A stretch of 10,206 bases of DNA, taken from assembly GCA_948482415.1 (NCBI GenBank), contig CAOMFZ010000071.1, positions 1-10,206 of the forward strand. The letters are read 5' to 3'. Below the pieces are notes generated by a model. That model ran no database searches, was not told the origin of the DNA, and saw nothing but the letters and a program-made list of their open reading frames with translations. This DNA is from an uncultured Mailhella sp. GTDB lineage: Bacteria > Desulfobacterota > Desulfovibrionia > Desulfovibrionales > Desulfovibrionaceae. Made by a program: the position numbers and the translations under genes. Position 1 is the stretch's first letter, and the number at the start of each line of letters is the position of its first letter. Shown here piece by piece: positions 1 to 7,389 of this stretch.

Positions 1-65
1 CAAAAAATCAAAAAACTCTCTTAAAAGTTGCTTGACTAATAGGGGGCATTACATTAACATTCTTG

Positions 66-239
66 ATGTTAACAGGAAATGCTCTAGAGCCTTTCCGGAA
101 ATAATTGCAAATAAATTTTATAATTAAGCTTAAAAAGTTTTGTAAAGGAGTGCAGGGGAAGAAACTTTTACAAAAGTTTTTCCCCTGCATAAAAATTCCC
201 AATGTTAAGTGGAAATGTTCTAAAACTTAAAAAGTTTTG
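66..239. repeat. Two degenerate tandem repeat units (leading parts)
   Basis: Two blocks recur in the same order. The 25-base block at 66-90 matches 202-226 at 20 of 25 positions (both begin ATGTTAA and contain GGAAATG). The 14-mer CTTAAAAAGTTTTG at 129-142 recurs exactly at 226-239. Each copy is followed by a related inverted repeat (151-189 and 248-355). The first unit has about 39 extra bases between its two blocks. This is what two diverged copies of one intergenic element would look like. No transposase or target-site duplication is visible, so its mobility is unknown. Confidence 0.6.
151..189. repeat. Inverted repeat / strong hairpin, first copy
   Basis: The arms TGCAGGGGAA (151-160) and TTCCCCTGCA (180-189) are perfectly complementary. 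The stem continues through AAACTTTT/AAAAGTTT with one bulged G, leaving almost no loop. Read either way it makes a long stem, but neither side is followed by a clear T-tract, so it is not a textbook intrinsic terminator. It lies downstream of the minus-strand operon and could stabilise or end that transcript, or one entering from the left. It is homologous to the element at 248-355. Confidence 0.65.
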
Positions 240-247
240 AGAGAGGA

Positions 248-355
248 TACAGGGAGAGATCTTTTTCAGCCGCTAAAGGCAGCGAATCCGTTTTTATTTG
301 CGAGGAACGAGCAAATACAAAAATGGACAGCAGAGCTAAAAGTTCTCTCCCTGTA
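248..355. repeat. Structured inverted-repeat element, second copy with extended loop
   Basis: A perfect 12-bp outer stem joins TACAGGGAGAGA (248-259) to TCTCTCCCTGTA (344-355). It extends through CTTTT (261-265) with AAAAG (338-342). Inside is a second hairpin: TTTTTATTTGC (291-301) pairs with GCAAAT (311-316) and AAAAA (319-323), with a 2-base bulge and the loop 302-310. The outer stem is the counterpart of the first element's stem, with paired changes that preserve pairing. It starts 41 bases beyond the stop codon of the minus-strand operon, so it is the first strong structure that transcript meets. Confidence 0.6.
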
Positions 356-395
356 AAGCTGCAATTATTGCTGGAAATACTCCAACCCCAAAATT

Positions 396-1775
396 TTATG
401 CATGCAGTGCGCAGTAATCAGCCAAAGTAACAGGAGAAAATGGTTGTCTGCTCTTTAGTATGCCGACGTTTTCCACATTATTTCCTGTTGTTTGGGCAAT
501 AATTTCTGCCATGGCAACACCGCAGCTTCTGCCCTGACAAACGCCCATGCCTGCACGGGTAGCAATTTTTACTTCACGGGGATTGGTAAAGCCTTCTTTG
601 ACGGCTTTGCGTATTTCCCCGGCAGTAACGCATTCACAGCGGCAAATAAGTGTATCATCAGGAATATTAAAGACTTGCGGATTAGGCGCAAAAACATAAC
701 GCAAATAGTCACGAGCTTTACAGAGCAAGTCCATTTTTTGGAGATATTCCTGTGATTTTGCTTGTATTTCCGAGCTCGGCACAACACCCAAATCTTCGGC
801 AATTTTATATCCGCAGACATAACCTTTCCAAATGGCAGCTTCTCCGCCATGGACAAACATATTATCGCCTGTTATATAAACATTATTTAATGATGTTCTG
901 CCAAATTTGTCGGTTTTCGGATACCAATAGCGCTGCACATTATCCCAGGCAAGCTCCATATCCAGCGCATTTGGAATTTGAATACGCGGAATAATGCCTT
1001 CATGGCGAATAAGCGTGGACGCAACAAGTTCATGGCTCTTACCGTTTTTTACATACACGACTTTTTCGACATTTTCACTGCCGCAGGCTTCAACTTGGGT
1101 AATGCCTGTAATAATGGGTACTCTTGCTTTAATAATTTCCAATGCCAAATGCATGCCATGCTTAAAGTAAGGCATGTCTTGAAAAATTCTGCCCATATGC
1201 ACAGATGCAGTCAGTTTATTGCTGATTTTTCCTGTATCAAGCCATGCTAAAATGGGAACATCATGCTCAATTAAATGCACAGCCAAAGCCAAAAGCAAAG
1301 GACCATTTCCGCAAAGAACGACTGGTTCTTTTTTGCCGGGCAGTTCCCCGCCGGAGCGAAAAAGCATTTCTGCCGCACCGGCAGTGTATACGCCCGGCAG
1401 CGTCCAGCCTTTAAACGGGACAGGCCTTTCGTAACCGCCTGTAGCAAAAAGGATTTTACTTGCAGAAATCTTTTTTACTTCTGATAAACTTTTGCAAAAA
1501 ACCTCTGAATGTTCCATGCCCCAAACTGTTGTATTTGGATAAAATTTCACGCCGCTGGCTTCAAAATCATGGACCAGCGTCCTGCCTGTTTCCAAGGTTC
1601 TTCTATCCAAAACCTGTTCAATGCAGGGCATGTGAATATTTCGAAAAATTTGTCCGCCAATGGTTGCATATTCATCAACAACAGCAACATCAAGTCCGCA
1701 GGCTTGAGCAGAAATGGCAGCGCCAAGTCCGGCAGGTCCTGCTCCGACAATAAGCAAATCGATATTATCAGCCAT
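396..1775 (-). CDS. FAD/NAD(P)-binding dehydrogenase subunit with C-terminal [2Fe-2S] domain (HcnB/OoxA-like)
   Basis: Large subunit of a multi-subunit amino-acid/opine dehydrogenase, related to HcnB of hydrogen cyanide synthase, OoxA/NoxA of opine oxidases and the alpha subunits of hydroxyproline dehydrogenases. The 459-residue protein opens with the dinucleotide-binding motif GAGPAG (residues 11-16). A second nucleotide-binding segment follows (CGNGPL, about 155-160) and an ATGGYERP segment at 111-118. The C-terminal part has a BFD-type cluster motif: CRC at 378-380, then C413 and C418 in GVCQGRSCG. C382 is an extra nearby cysteine. The family passes electrons from the catalytic flavin subunit through Fe-S and FAD to an acceptor, which is not identifiable here. 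The start is supported by AAGGAG five bases upstream. It is the last operon gene, 2 bases after the [2Fe-2S] gene. Substrate unknown. Confidence 0.88.
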   Translation of the reverse strand: MADNIDLLIVGAGPAGLGAAISAQACGLDVAVVDEYATIGGQIFRNIHMPCIEQVLDRRTLETGRTLVHDFEASGVKFYPNTTVWGMEHSEVFCKSLSEVKKISASKILFATGGYERPVPFKGWTLPGVYTAGAAEMLFRSGGELPGKKEPVVLCGNGPLLLALAVHLIEHDVPILAWLDTGKISNKLTASVHMGRIFQDMPYFKHGMHLALEIIKARVPIITGITQVEACGSENVEKVVYVKNGKSHELVASTLIRHEGIIPRIQIPNALDMELAWDNVQRYWYPKTDKFGRTSLNNVYITGDNMFVHGGEAAIWKGYVCGYKIAEDLGVVPSSEIQAKSQEYLQKMDLLCKARDYLRYVFAPNPQVFNIPDDTLICRCECVTAGEIRKAVKEGFTNPREVKIATRAGMGVCQGRSCGVAMAEIIAQTTGNNVENVGILKSRQPFSPVTLADYCALHA

Positions 1776-1777
1776 AC

Positions 1778-2047
1778 CTACTCCTTCTCCGCCTGATATT
1801 GTCTTTTGATTACCATTCCCTCACGAACGGGAACAAGACAAGACTGTACATTTTTTACGCCGTCAATTTCCATCATACATTCAAAACAAACGCCCATGAG
1901 GCAATAGGGAGAACGAGGACTGCCGTCTTTTCCATTATGAAAAGCATGTTTTTCATGTTTATGCCCTAAAACTGCGGCAGCAACACTAATACTTGCCGGG
2001 ACAAGTATATCTTCACCATCAACATTAATTCGTACCATAGCGTTCAT
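1778..2047 (-). CDS. Small [2Fe-2S] subunit of the dehydrogenase (HcnA-like)
   Basis: An 89-residue soluble iron-sulphur protein like HcnA and the small subunits of opine and D-hydroxyproline dehydrogenases. It has a plant-ferredoxin-like cluster signature: C49, C54 and C57 in PYCLMGVCFEC, with C70 in QSCLVPV, which should bind one [2Fe-2S] cluster. It probably carries electrons between the two flavoproteins encoded on either side. The start at 2047 is preferred over the longer frame from 2101. AGGGGGA lies just upstream, overlapping the stop codon of the preceding gene, and the extra 18 residues do not resemble the family. A further ATG three codons on is possible but has poorer ribosome-site spacing. 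Confidence 0.85.
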   Translation of the reverse strand: MNAMVRINVDGEDILVPASISVAAAVLGHKHEKHAFHNGKDGSPRSPYCLMGVCFECMMEIDGVKNVQSCLVPVREGMVIKRQYQAEKE

Positions 2048-2055
2048 ATTTCCCC

Positions 2056-3183
2056 CTAAACTGCAAATCCAAAGCGTTTTAAAGTCATTTCTTTTGCACA
2101 TTCATGGAGATCATTTCCAAGTACATAATCCGCTACATATCTGGTATGGGCAGCTGCCATAGTCACAGCACTGTGCGTATTAATCAGTGTTACGTTTTCA
2201 TGCTGCGGCAAATGGCTGTAAATAGCGACTTTATCCTTGGGCATAACCCGAAGTCCCGGCCAGGAACGGATAATCCGTTTAGAGCCAAGTTCAGGCCAAA
2301 CTCTCAGCGCCCATGCGCCTTCCTGCGCAACAGCATGAGGAATAACAGTGGCATCATGCCCTCTTGTTTCATGCTTAAAGCCAATAATCACCGTACCTGC
2401 CACCGTTTGTGTACAGCCAAGCACAGGAACGGGCATGACAAAGGGCAGGCGTTCTGTTAATAAAACCTGTCCTTTATCGGCATAAACAGGTAAATCATTG
2501 ACAGCAAACTGCGCTAAACGCTTATTGGCAAGCCCGCAGGCAAGCACGAGTTTTTCACAGTTAAGTTCACCAATTTGAGTATGGACAGTATAAGCATTAT
2601 TTTTGGGTTCAACAGAATAAACAACAGTATCATTGAAAAATTCTACGCCGCTGTTCACAATCGCCAGTCTGTATGCCCGAAGCAAAGCCAAAGGATTTAA
2701 AAATCCGTCTTCTTCACACCATGCGGCACCGCAAACTTCCGGACCAAACGGAATTTTAGGCAATTTTTTTTCAAGTTCTGTTCTGTCAATCATATTTCCG
2801 CGATATTCACCAAGAGCTTGACGCAAGCCTTCAATATATTCGCCTTTCGCCGTATATTCCTGCTCACTCAAAACCGGAATGACACCGCCCTCAAAATACG
2901 CAGGAACCTGTATTCCGGAAACTTCTTTCAATTCCTGTAAAAGTTCCGGAAACAATCTTCTTGATAAAAAGCCCCATTTTGCATAGTGCGGCTTATCCAA
3001 AAATTTTGACTGACACCAGACAAGCCCGACATTGGTTCTGGACGCCCTGTCTGTTTCTGTGGGAGAATCCAAAACAGCAATTTTTAACTGACTGTTTTTG
3101 CTGATTAATCCATAAGCAATGGCAACACCGCTTATGCCGCCGCCGGCAATAATAATATCATACTCTCTTTGGGAACTTAACAT
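2056..3183 (-). CDS. FAD-dependent D-amino-acid/opine dehydrogenase-like catalytic subunit (DAO family, HcnC/OoxB-like)
   Basis: Probable catalytic flavoprotein that oxidises a C-N bond of an amino-acid-like substrate to an imine. The 375-residue length suits the DAO family. The Rossmann motif GGGISG is at residues 14-19. The segment NVGLVWCQSK (51-60) and the DGFLNP segment (159-164) resemble HcnC/OoxB-type proteins. WPGLRVMPKD at 308-317 matches the family position where an Arg (here R312) commonly contacts the substrate carboxylate. The ATG at 3183 is chosen because AAAGGG lies just upstream. A GTG at 3207 would overlap the ridA stop and has no ribosome site. The next genes encode its likely [2Fe-2S] and FAD/[2Fe-2S] partners. 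D-amino acids, hydroxyproline, sarcosine-like amines or opines are all possible substrates. Confidence 0.85.
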   Translation of the reverse strand: MLSSQREYDIIIAGGGISGVAIAYGLISKNSQLKIAVLDSPTETDRASRTNVGLVWCQSKFLDKPHYAKWGFLSRRLFPELLQELKEVSGIQVPAYFEGGVIPVLSEQEYTAKGEYIEGLRQALGEYRGNMIDRTELEKKLPKIPFGPEVCGAAWCEEDGFLNPLALLRAYRLAIVNSGVEFFNDTVVYSVEPKNNAYTVHTQIGELNCEKLVLACGLANKRLAQFAVNDLPVYADKGQVLLTERLPFVMPVPVLGCTQTVAGTVIIGFKHETRGHDATVIPHAVAQEGAWALRVWPELGSKRIIRSWPGLRVMPKDKVAIYSHLPQHENVTLINTHSAVTMAAAHTRYVADYVLGNDLHECAKEMTLKRFGFAV

Positions 3184-3206
3184 AGAAAAACCCTTTAGAC
3201 TATTCA

Positions 3207-3584
3207 CTACTTTGCTTTATACGCAACACAGGCAACTTCAACGCGAAGATCACTCATCATTTTTGCCTGGACGGTCACTCTTGCAGGAGCATGCTCTGCA
3301 CTGAAATATTGTGCATATACCTTATTAAAATCACCAAAATCTCTTGGGTCATCAATCCAGGCTTCAACTTTGACAATATCCTGCATGCTGTAACCGGCGC
3401 TTTCAACAATTTTTTTCAAATTATCAAGCGTTACTTTTGCCTGCGTAAGCATATTGCCGTATACAATTTCACCTTTTTCATCACGAGGCACTTGTCCTGA
3501 TACATATAAAAAACCACCGGCACTCACTGCCTTTGCAAAGGGCAATGCCCCCGCCTTTGGCGTTCCAAAACGTTGAATAGACAT
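3207..3584 (-). CDS. RidA-family enamine/imine deaminase
   Basis: A 125-residue protein of the RidA (YjgF/YER057c/UK114) family. These small trimeric enzymes hydrolyse reactive enamines and imines to carbonyl compounds and ammonia. Visible family features are YVSGQVP (27-33), ARVTVQA with R102 at the position of the substrate-binding Arg in E. coli RidA, and VEVACVAY (115-122) near the C-terminus. Its position just before the flavin dehydrogenase genes suggests it handles the imine that enzyme makes. The ribosome site is a G-rich AGGGGGGA that overlaps the TAG stop of tctC, leaving an 8-base gap. A general housekeeping detoxification role cannot be excluded, but location in this operon favours a dedicated one. 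Confidence 0.92.
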   Translation of the reverse strand: MSIQRFGTPKAGALPFAKAVSAGGFLYVSGQVPRDEKGEIVYGNMLTQAKVTLDNLKKIVESAGYSMQDIVKVEAWIDDPRDFGDFNKVYAQYFSAEHAPARVTVQAKMMSDLRVEVACVAYKAK

Positions 3585-3592
3585 AATCCCCC

Positions 3593-4558
3593 CTATTGTA
3601 CGGCGAGTCCCATTTCATTTAAAAGTTTTTGCATATCTAAATATTGGACATCAACATTTTTCTTCATAGCTGCACCGTCCAGATAGTTAATGGTATAGCC
3701 AACATTTTCCAAAGCCTTGATAAATTCAGGGTCCTGACAAATCTTTTCTGTTACAGTCTGAAGTTTTTCTCTGATTTCAGCAGGAAGTCCCTTTGGTGCA
3801 GCAATGGCTGCCCAGGCGGTATAGCCGCCTTCATAGCCCAATTCATTAAAGGTTGGAACATTCGGATATGCTTCCATTTTTTCGCCGACAGCCAATAATT
3901 TAAGCTTGTCACCCTTTACTAAAGAATCAAAATTAGCTTTGAAGAGGAAGGTAATGTCGCCATGCTTGCCAAGTACGGCAGTAGCAGCTTCAGCACCGCT
4001 TGTGTACTGTACAACTTTTGCTTCTATGCCATTATTGTGCATCCAGCCTCTGAAAGCCAAAGCAAGCCAACTTGTTGCTGAGGGATCGCTGAAAGTATAT
4101 TTGCCGGCATTTTGCTTAGCGTCATTTTCAAAATCTTTCAATGTGGTCCATGGAGCGTCAGTGCCTGCAACAACACCTGTATTTGATGTTGCAAAGCGGG
4201 CGACCATATCAAAGCTGTCCTTATTCAAACCGCCTGCTTTTGTAGTAATGGGAAGCATGACACAAGGTCCCAACTGTCCGAGGAAAAGAGTATAACCATC
4301 TGCTTTTGCTTTAGAAGCAAACATGGTACCGGTTAATCCGCCCCCGCCTGTTTTATTGACAACAAGCACAGGCTGTCCAAGTTCTTTTTTCGCAAATTCT
4401 GCCCATACACGAGCAGCAATATCAGAATCGCCGCCAGCTCCATAAGGGCTAATCAAGGTAATAGGTTTTGTCGGATAATCAGCTGCACAGGCATTACTGC
4501 CGGCAGTAAATGTCACAGCCATTGCAACAGCCAGTACTGAACCAAGTAATTTTTTCAT
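3593..4558 (-). CDS. tctC: Tripartite tricarboxylate transporter periplasmic binding protein (Bug/TctC family)
   Basis: Periplasmic substrate-capture protein of a TTT transporter, 321 residues, the usual length. It begins with a signal peptide: MKK, a hydrophobic stretch to about residue 19, and a signal peptidase I site near ACAA (23-26). C24 is not in a lipobox. The mature protein opens with the Bug hallmark YPTKPI, then the AGGDSD loop and a GGGG turn near residues 72-75, which in solved Bug proteins line the carboxylate-binding pocket. The ligand cannot be read from sequence; known Bug proteins bind citrate, other carboxylates, amino acids or aromatic acids. AAGGAG and AAGG lie upstream of the start, 17 bases after tctA. 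It follows tctB-tctA rather than preceding them as is common. Confidence 0.94.
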   Translation of the reverse strand: MKKLLGSVLAVAMAVTFTAGSNACAADYPTKPITLISPYGAGGDSDIAARVWAEFAKKELGQPVLVVNKTGGGGLTGTMFASKAKADGYTLFLGQLGPCVMLPITTKAGGLNKDSFDMVARFATSNTGVVAGTDAPWTTLKDFENDAKQNAGKYTFSDPSATSWLALAFRGWMHNNGIEAKVVQYTSGAEAATAVLGKHGDITFLFKANFDSLVKGDKLKLLAVGEKMEAYPNVPTFNELGYEGGYTAWAAIAAPKGLPAEIREKLQTVTEKICQDPEFIKALENVGYTINYLDGAAMKKNVDVQYLDMQKLLNEMGLAVQ

Positions 4559-4575
4559 GTTTATACCTTACTCCT

Positions 4576-6093
4576 TTATTCTTCCAAGATAATGTTTTTT
4601 TCCATTAACTTTTTGAATTTTCTTACACGCATACGATAAATGCTTATCATACTTACCACAGTCATAACCAATAAAATCACAGCAACAGGACTTTCAAGGA
4701 AAATCATATAACTTCCCTTAGAAAGGCTCATGCTCTGATCATAGGCTTTTTCCAAAATTGGACCTAAAATAAATCCAATAATCATTGCTCCGGCACTGAA
4801 ATGGAATAAACGCATCAAATATCCCATAATGCCAAAACAAATAAGGCAAAAAATATCAAATAAACTTTGATTGATTGAATAAGTACCTAAAAAGGCAAAG
4901 ATTGTTACGCTTGAGAAGATGAGACTTCTGGGCAAATCAACAATTTTAATCCAAAGCTTAAATCCAAATTTTGCAATAAAATACAACAGGATATCACAAA
5001 TTATCAAGGAACCGAAAATTCCATAGACAACTTGGGTATGCTCAAAGAAAATATTAGGTCCGGGGGTAATGCCCTGAATAAGAAATGCCCCCATTAAAAC
5101 TGCCGTGACGTCATCACCGGGAATACCAAGAGTCAAAAGTGGAATCATGGCAGAACCGGTTGTGGCATTATTGGCTGATTCAGGAGCAAGAATACCTTCA
5201 ACATTGCCTTTTGCAAAAGCGTCCTGGTCTTTTGTTCGTCTCTGCGCATCTGAATACGCCATAAACGCAGCAGGAGAAGCACCAAGACCGGGCATTGCAC
5301 CGATAATGGAACCAATGACAGAAGAACGGAATAACAAGTAAAAATTTTGCTTAAATTCTTTCCATGTCAAACGGCCGTTTTCACTCTTCAAATCAATTTT
5401 TTCTGTGATGTAATTTTTAGCGCATGTTCCAACCTGATGAATAATTTCAGGCAGGCAAAGCAAGCCTATAACCATGGGAATAAGCTGAATTCCTGCTAAT
5501 AAATAATCACTGTCAAAGGTAAAGCGGATTGCACCGCTGACACCTGAAACCCCAACCATGGAAAGCAAAATGCCAAAACCTGCGCAAATCATGCCTTTCA
5601 AAATAGAATTGCCGGAAATACTGCCCACAACAGTCAGTGCAAGCAAAATAAGGCAGAATTGTTCTGCGGGACCAATTTTTATTGCCACATAGGAAATAGG
5701 AGCAGCAACCAAAATCAACAACAAGTTACTAAAAGTATCTCCATACACAGAACCGACCAGAGCCGCATTCAATGCTTTACCTGCCTGACCGCGCTGTGCC
5801 ATGGGAAAGCCGCTCATAGCCGTACAGATAGCCGGCGGCGCACCGGGAGTATTCAGCAAAACAGCTGTAATTGAGCCGCCATAAATACCTGCTTTATAAA
5901 TACCCAATAACATGGGAATACCTACAAGCGGACTGACATAAAAAGTCAGCGGCAGCAAAATGGAAATTGCCATAATCCCTGAAATTCCCGGAATTGAGCC
6001 AAAAAGCAAGCCAACGATTAAACCAAAGGCAATAGCTGCTATAGAAGCAGGATTGAGAATAGACACAAGCCCAACAAGAATATCTTCAATCAT
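4576..6093 (-). CDS. tctA: Tripartite tricarboxylate transporter large membrane subunit (TctA family)
   Basis: Main membrane component of the TTT secondary transporter, probably driven by an ion gradient. It is 505 residues, the normal size, and hydrophobic almost throughout. Each half carries a family hallmark. The first has GSIPGISG (32-39) and YGGSITAVLLNTPG (71-84). The second has GAMPGLGASPAAF (265-277) and the stretch from PESANNATTG (304-313) to LGIPGD (322-327). GAGAGG-type ribosome-site bases (AGAGAGG) sit six bases before the start, 12 bases after tctB. It should work with the adjacent TctB and TctC to import the substrate oxidised by the downstream enzymes. Confidence 0.95.
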   Translation of the reverse strand: MIEDILVGLVSILNPASIAAIAFGLIVGLLFGSIPGISGIMAISILLPLTFYVSPLVGIPMLLGIYKAGIYGGSITAVLLNTPGAPPAICTAMSGFPMAQRGQAGKALNAALVGSVYGDTFSNLLLILVAAPISYVAIKIGPAEQFCLILLALTVVGSISGNSILKGMICAGFGILLSMVGVSGVSGAIRFTFDSDYLLAGIQLIPMVIGLLCLPEIIHQVGTCAKNYITEKIDLKSENGRLTWKEFKQNFYLLFRSSVIGSIIGAMPGLGASPAAFMAYSDAQRRTKDQDAFAKGNVEGILAPESANNATTGSAMIPLLTLGIPGDDVTAVLMGAFLIQGITPGPNIFFEHTQVVYGIFGSLIICDILLYFIAKFGFKLWIKIVDLPRSLIFSSVTIFAFLGTYSINQSLFDIFCLICFGIMGYLMRLFHFSAGAMIIGFILGPILEKAYDQSMSLSKGSYMIFLESPVAVILLVMTVVSMISIYRMRVRKFKKLMEKNIILEE

Positions 6094-6105
6094 CTGAAAC
6101 CTCTC

Positions 6106-6618
6106 TTACTCAAATAATATGCCGCCGGGCAATATTATCTGCAAACCGTAAAAACTTGCATAATAAAGGAAAACCGTAAACAAAACAGAGGAAATTGCAG
6201 CAAGAAAAATTCTTTTAATTCCCAATAATCCGGCAATACATAAGGTAACTATTGGAGTTGAATACATAAAACCAATATAATACAGGGCAATCAAATATCC
6301 AAACAAGATACCAAGATACGCAAGTATTCTTCCTACAGGAATTGTTTCTTCACTGCATTCATAAAATTCATGAATTTCAGGAGTGATAATTCCTTTTTTA
6401 TGATTATTATATAAGCGTATACTGTCATAAAAAAGTAAAAAACACATAATAATAACAGTAATAGTGATAGCGCGCGGAAAAAGTGTCTGGTCTAATGCAA
6501 GAGACAATGTCTGCTCAATCATATCTCCCTGAAAAACACAAAAGAGAAAATAACAGACAAGCAAAAAACAACTGATACATATTTCCAAAATAATACGAAG
6601 TTTAACTGATATATTCAT
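6106..6618 (-). CDS. tctB: Tripartite tricarboxylate transporter small membrane subunit (TctB family)
   Basis: Small integral-membrane partner of TctA, 170 residues with four or five hydrophobic spans (about 8-30, 50-66, 95-115, 118-135 and 138-160). TctB proteins are poorly conserved in sequence, so the call rests on size, topology, the ILPGG-type C-terminal end and direct adjacency to tctA. The start at 6618 (MNISVKL) is preferred. TAGGA lies about seven bases upstream and the N-terminus looks like other TctB proteins. The longer version from 6639 would overlap the preceding gene by 13 bases and has no ribosome site. Its exact biochemical role is unclear for the whole family. Confidence 0.85.
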   Translation of the reverse strand: MNISVKLRIILEICISCFLLVCYFLFCVFQGDMIEQTLSLALDQTLFPRAITITVIIMCFLLFYDSIRLYNNHKKGIITPEIHEFYECSEETIPVGRILAYLGILFGYLIALYYIGFMYSTPIVTLCIAGLLGIKRIFLAAISSVLFTVFLYYASFYGLQIILPGGILFE

Positions 6619-6626
6619 ATACAATC

Positions 6627-7349
6627 CTATACTTTCCATTGTACTGTTGAATACACTAACTGCATTAATGAATTAATATCATAGACAGGCACATTGCTTT
6701 GTTCCTGAATTTGCCGTGCAAAAGGAGGCAAATCCGTACACTCCAGCAGCAGTGCATCAAGCTTGCTGTTTTCAATAAAATGCAGCGCAGTGCCGACAAC
6801 TTCCTGCTCTAATTTGGGCACATTGAAATCACAGCGTTTTCCCTCAATCACAGTTTCCCAAAATTCAGGATTGCCTTCCATTCCCTCTACAATAACAGAA
6901 TCCCATGCCACATGACAGGCTTCCAAATGCTTTGGTCCCAAAGCTTTTTTGGACGCTGTCAAAATACCGATATTTGCCTTTTCACCGTGCATAATGCGAA
7001 TTAAAGGAAGCTGCAAAAGACTGGACATGAAAACAGGAATTGAAACAGCTTCGGCAATTTCTTTTTGGAAAAGAGCCATAAAACCGCAGCTGCCTGTAAT
7101 TGCCCTGACGCCGTCTTTTTCCAATTGTCGGGCAGCGTCAATAAGGGGCTGTATCATTTCTTTGGCAGGATTAAAAAGTAGTTTGGGAATATCCAATCCT
7201 TTTAAAAAATACATGACTGTCGGAAAAGGATAGGTATAAGGATTTCGCAAATGTCCGCGCATTTTGGGAAAATAGGATTCAAGGCACAAAATACCAACGG
7301 GTATTTCATAATATAATTTCCCGCCCTGATAGCAAGTTCCATTAAACAT
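6627..7349 (-). CDS. Aspartate/glutamate racemase-family protein, first gene of operon
   Basis: A 240-residue protein of the Asp/Glu/hydantoin racemase superfamily. Both active-site cysteines of a two-base racemase are present: C88 in TGSCGF and C204 in LECTDLPP, one in each half. Members racemise amino acids or hydantoins; relatives with one cysteine are decarboxylases or isomerases. Here it could convert the imported substrate into the stereoisomer used by the flavin dehydrogenase, but substrate and reaction are unproven. A strong GAGGAGG ribosome site precedes the ATG, about 30 bases after the predicted sigma-54 transcription start. The stop TAG is part of the next gene's ribosome site. 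Confidence 0.85.
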   Translation of the reverse strand: MFNGTCYQGGKLYYEIPVGILCLESYFPKMRGHLRNPYTYPFPTVMYFLKGLDIPKLLFNPAKEMIQPLIDAARQLEKDGVRAITGSCGFMALFQKEIAEAVSIPVFMSSLLQLPLIRIMHGEKANIGILTASKKALGPKHLEACHVAWDSVIVEGMEGNPEFWETVIEGKRCDFNVPKLEQEVVGTALHFIENSKLDALLLECTDLPPFARQIQEQSNVPVYDINSLMQLVYSTVQWKV

Positions 7350-7363
7350 TGGAAATCCTCCTC
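7350..7363 (-). promoter_or_regulatory. Strong ribosome binding site of the operon's first gene
   Basis: On the minus strand GAGGAGGA (7356-7363) lies about six bases before the ATG at 7349. It is the strongest Shine-Dalgarno sequence in the operon and fixes the start of the racemase-family gene. Confidence 0.8.
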
Positions 7364-7389
7364 AATTAATTCTCTGCAATTAACAAAAA

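Noticed and set aside
8..202. Minus-strand 64-codon open frame
   Set aside because: It runs through the inverted repeat at 151-189, has no ribosome site that I can see and resembles no protein. It is best explained as chance reading of the repeat.
1..395. CRISPR array or insertion-sequence remnant at the left end
   Set aside because: There are only two diverged units of unequal length, no regular spacers and no transposase fragment. A degenerate structured repeat fits better.
4478..4501. Lipoprotein lipobox at Cys24 of TctC
   Set aside because: The residues before the Cys are S-N-A, without the required Leu/Val/Ile at -3, so an ordinary signal peptidase I site is more likely.
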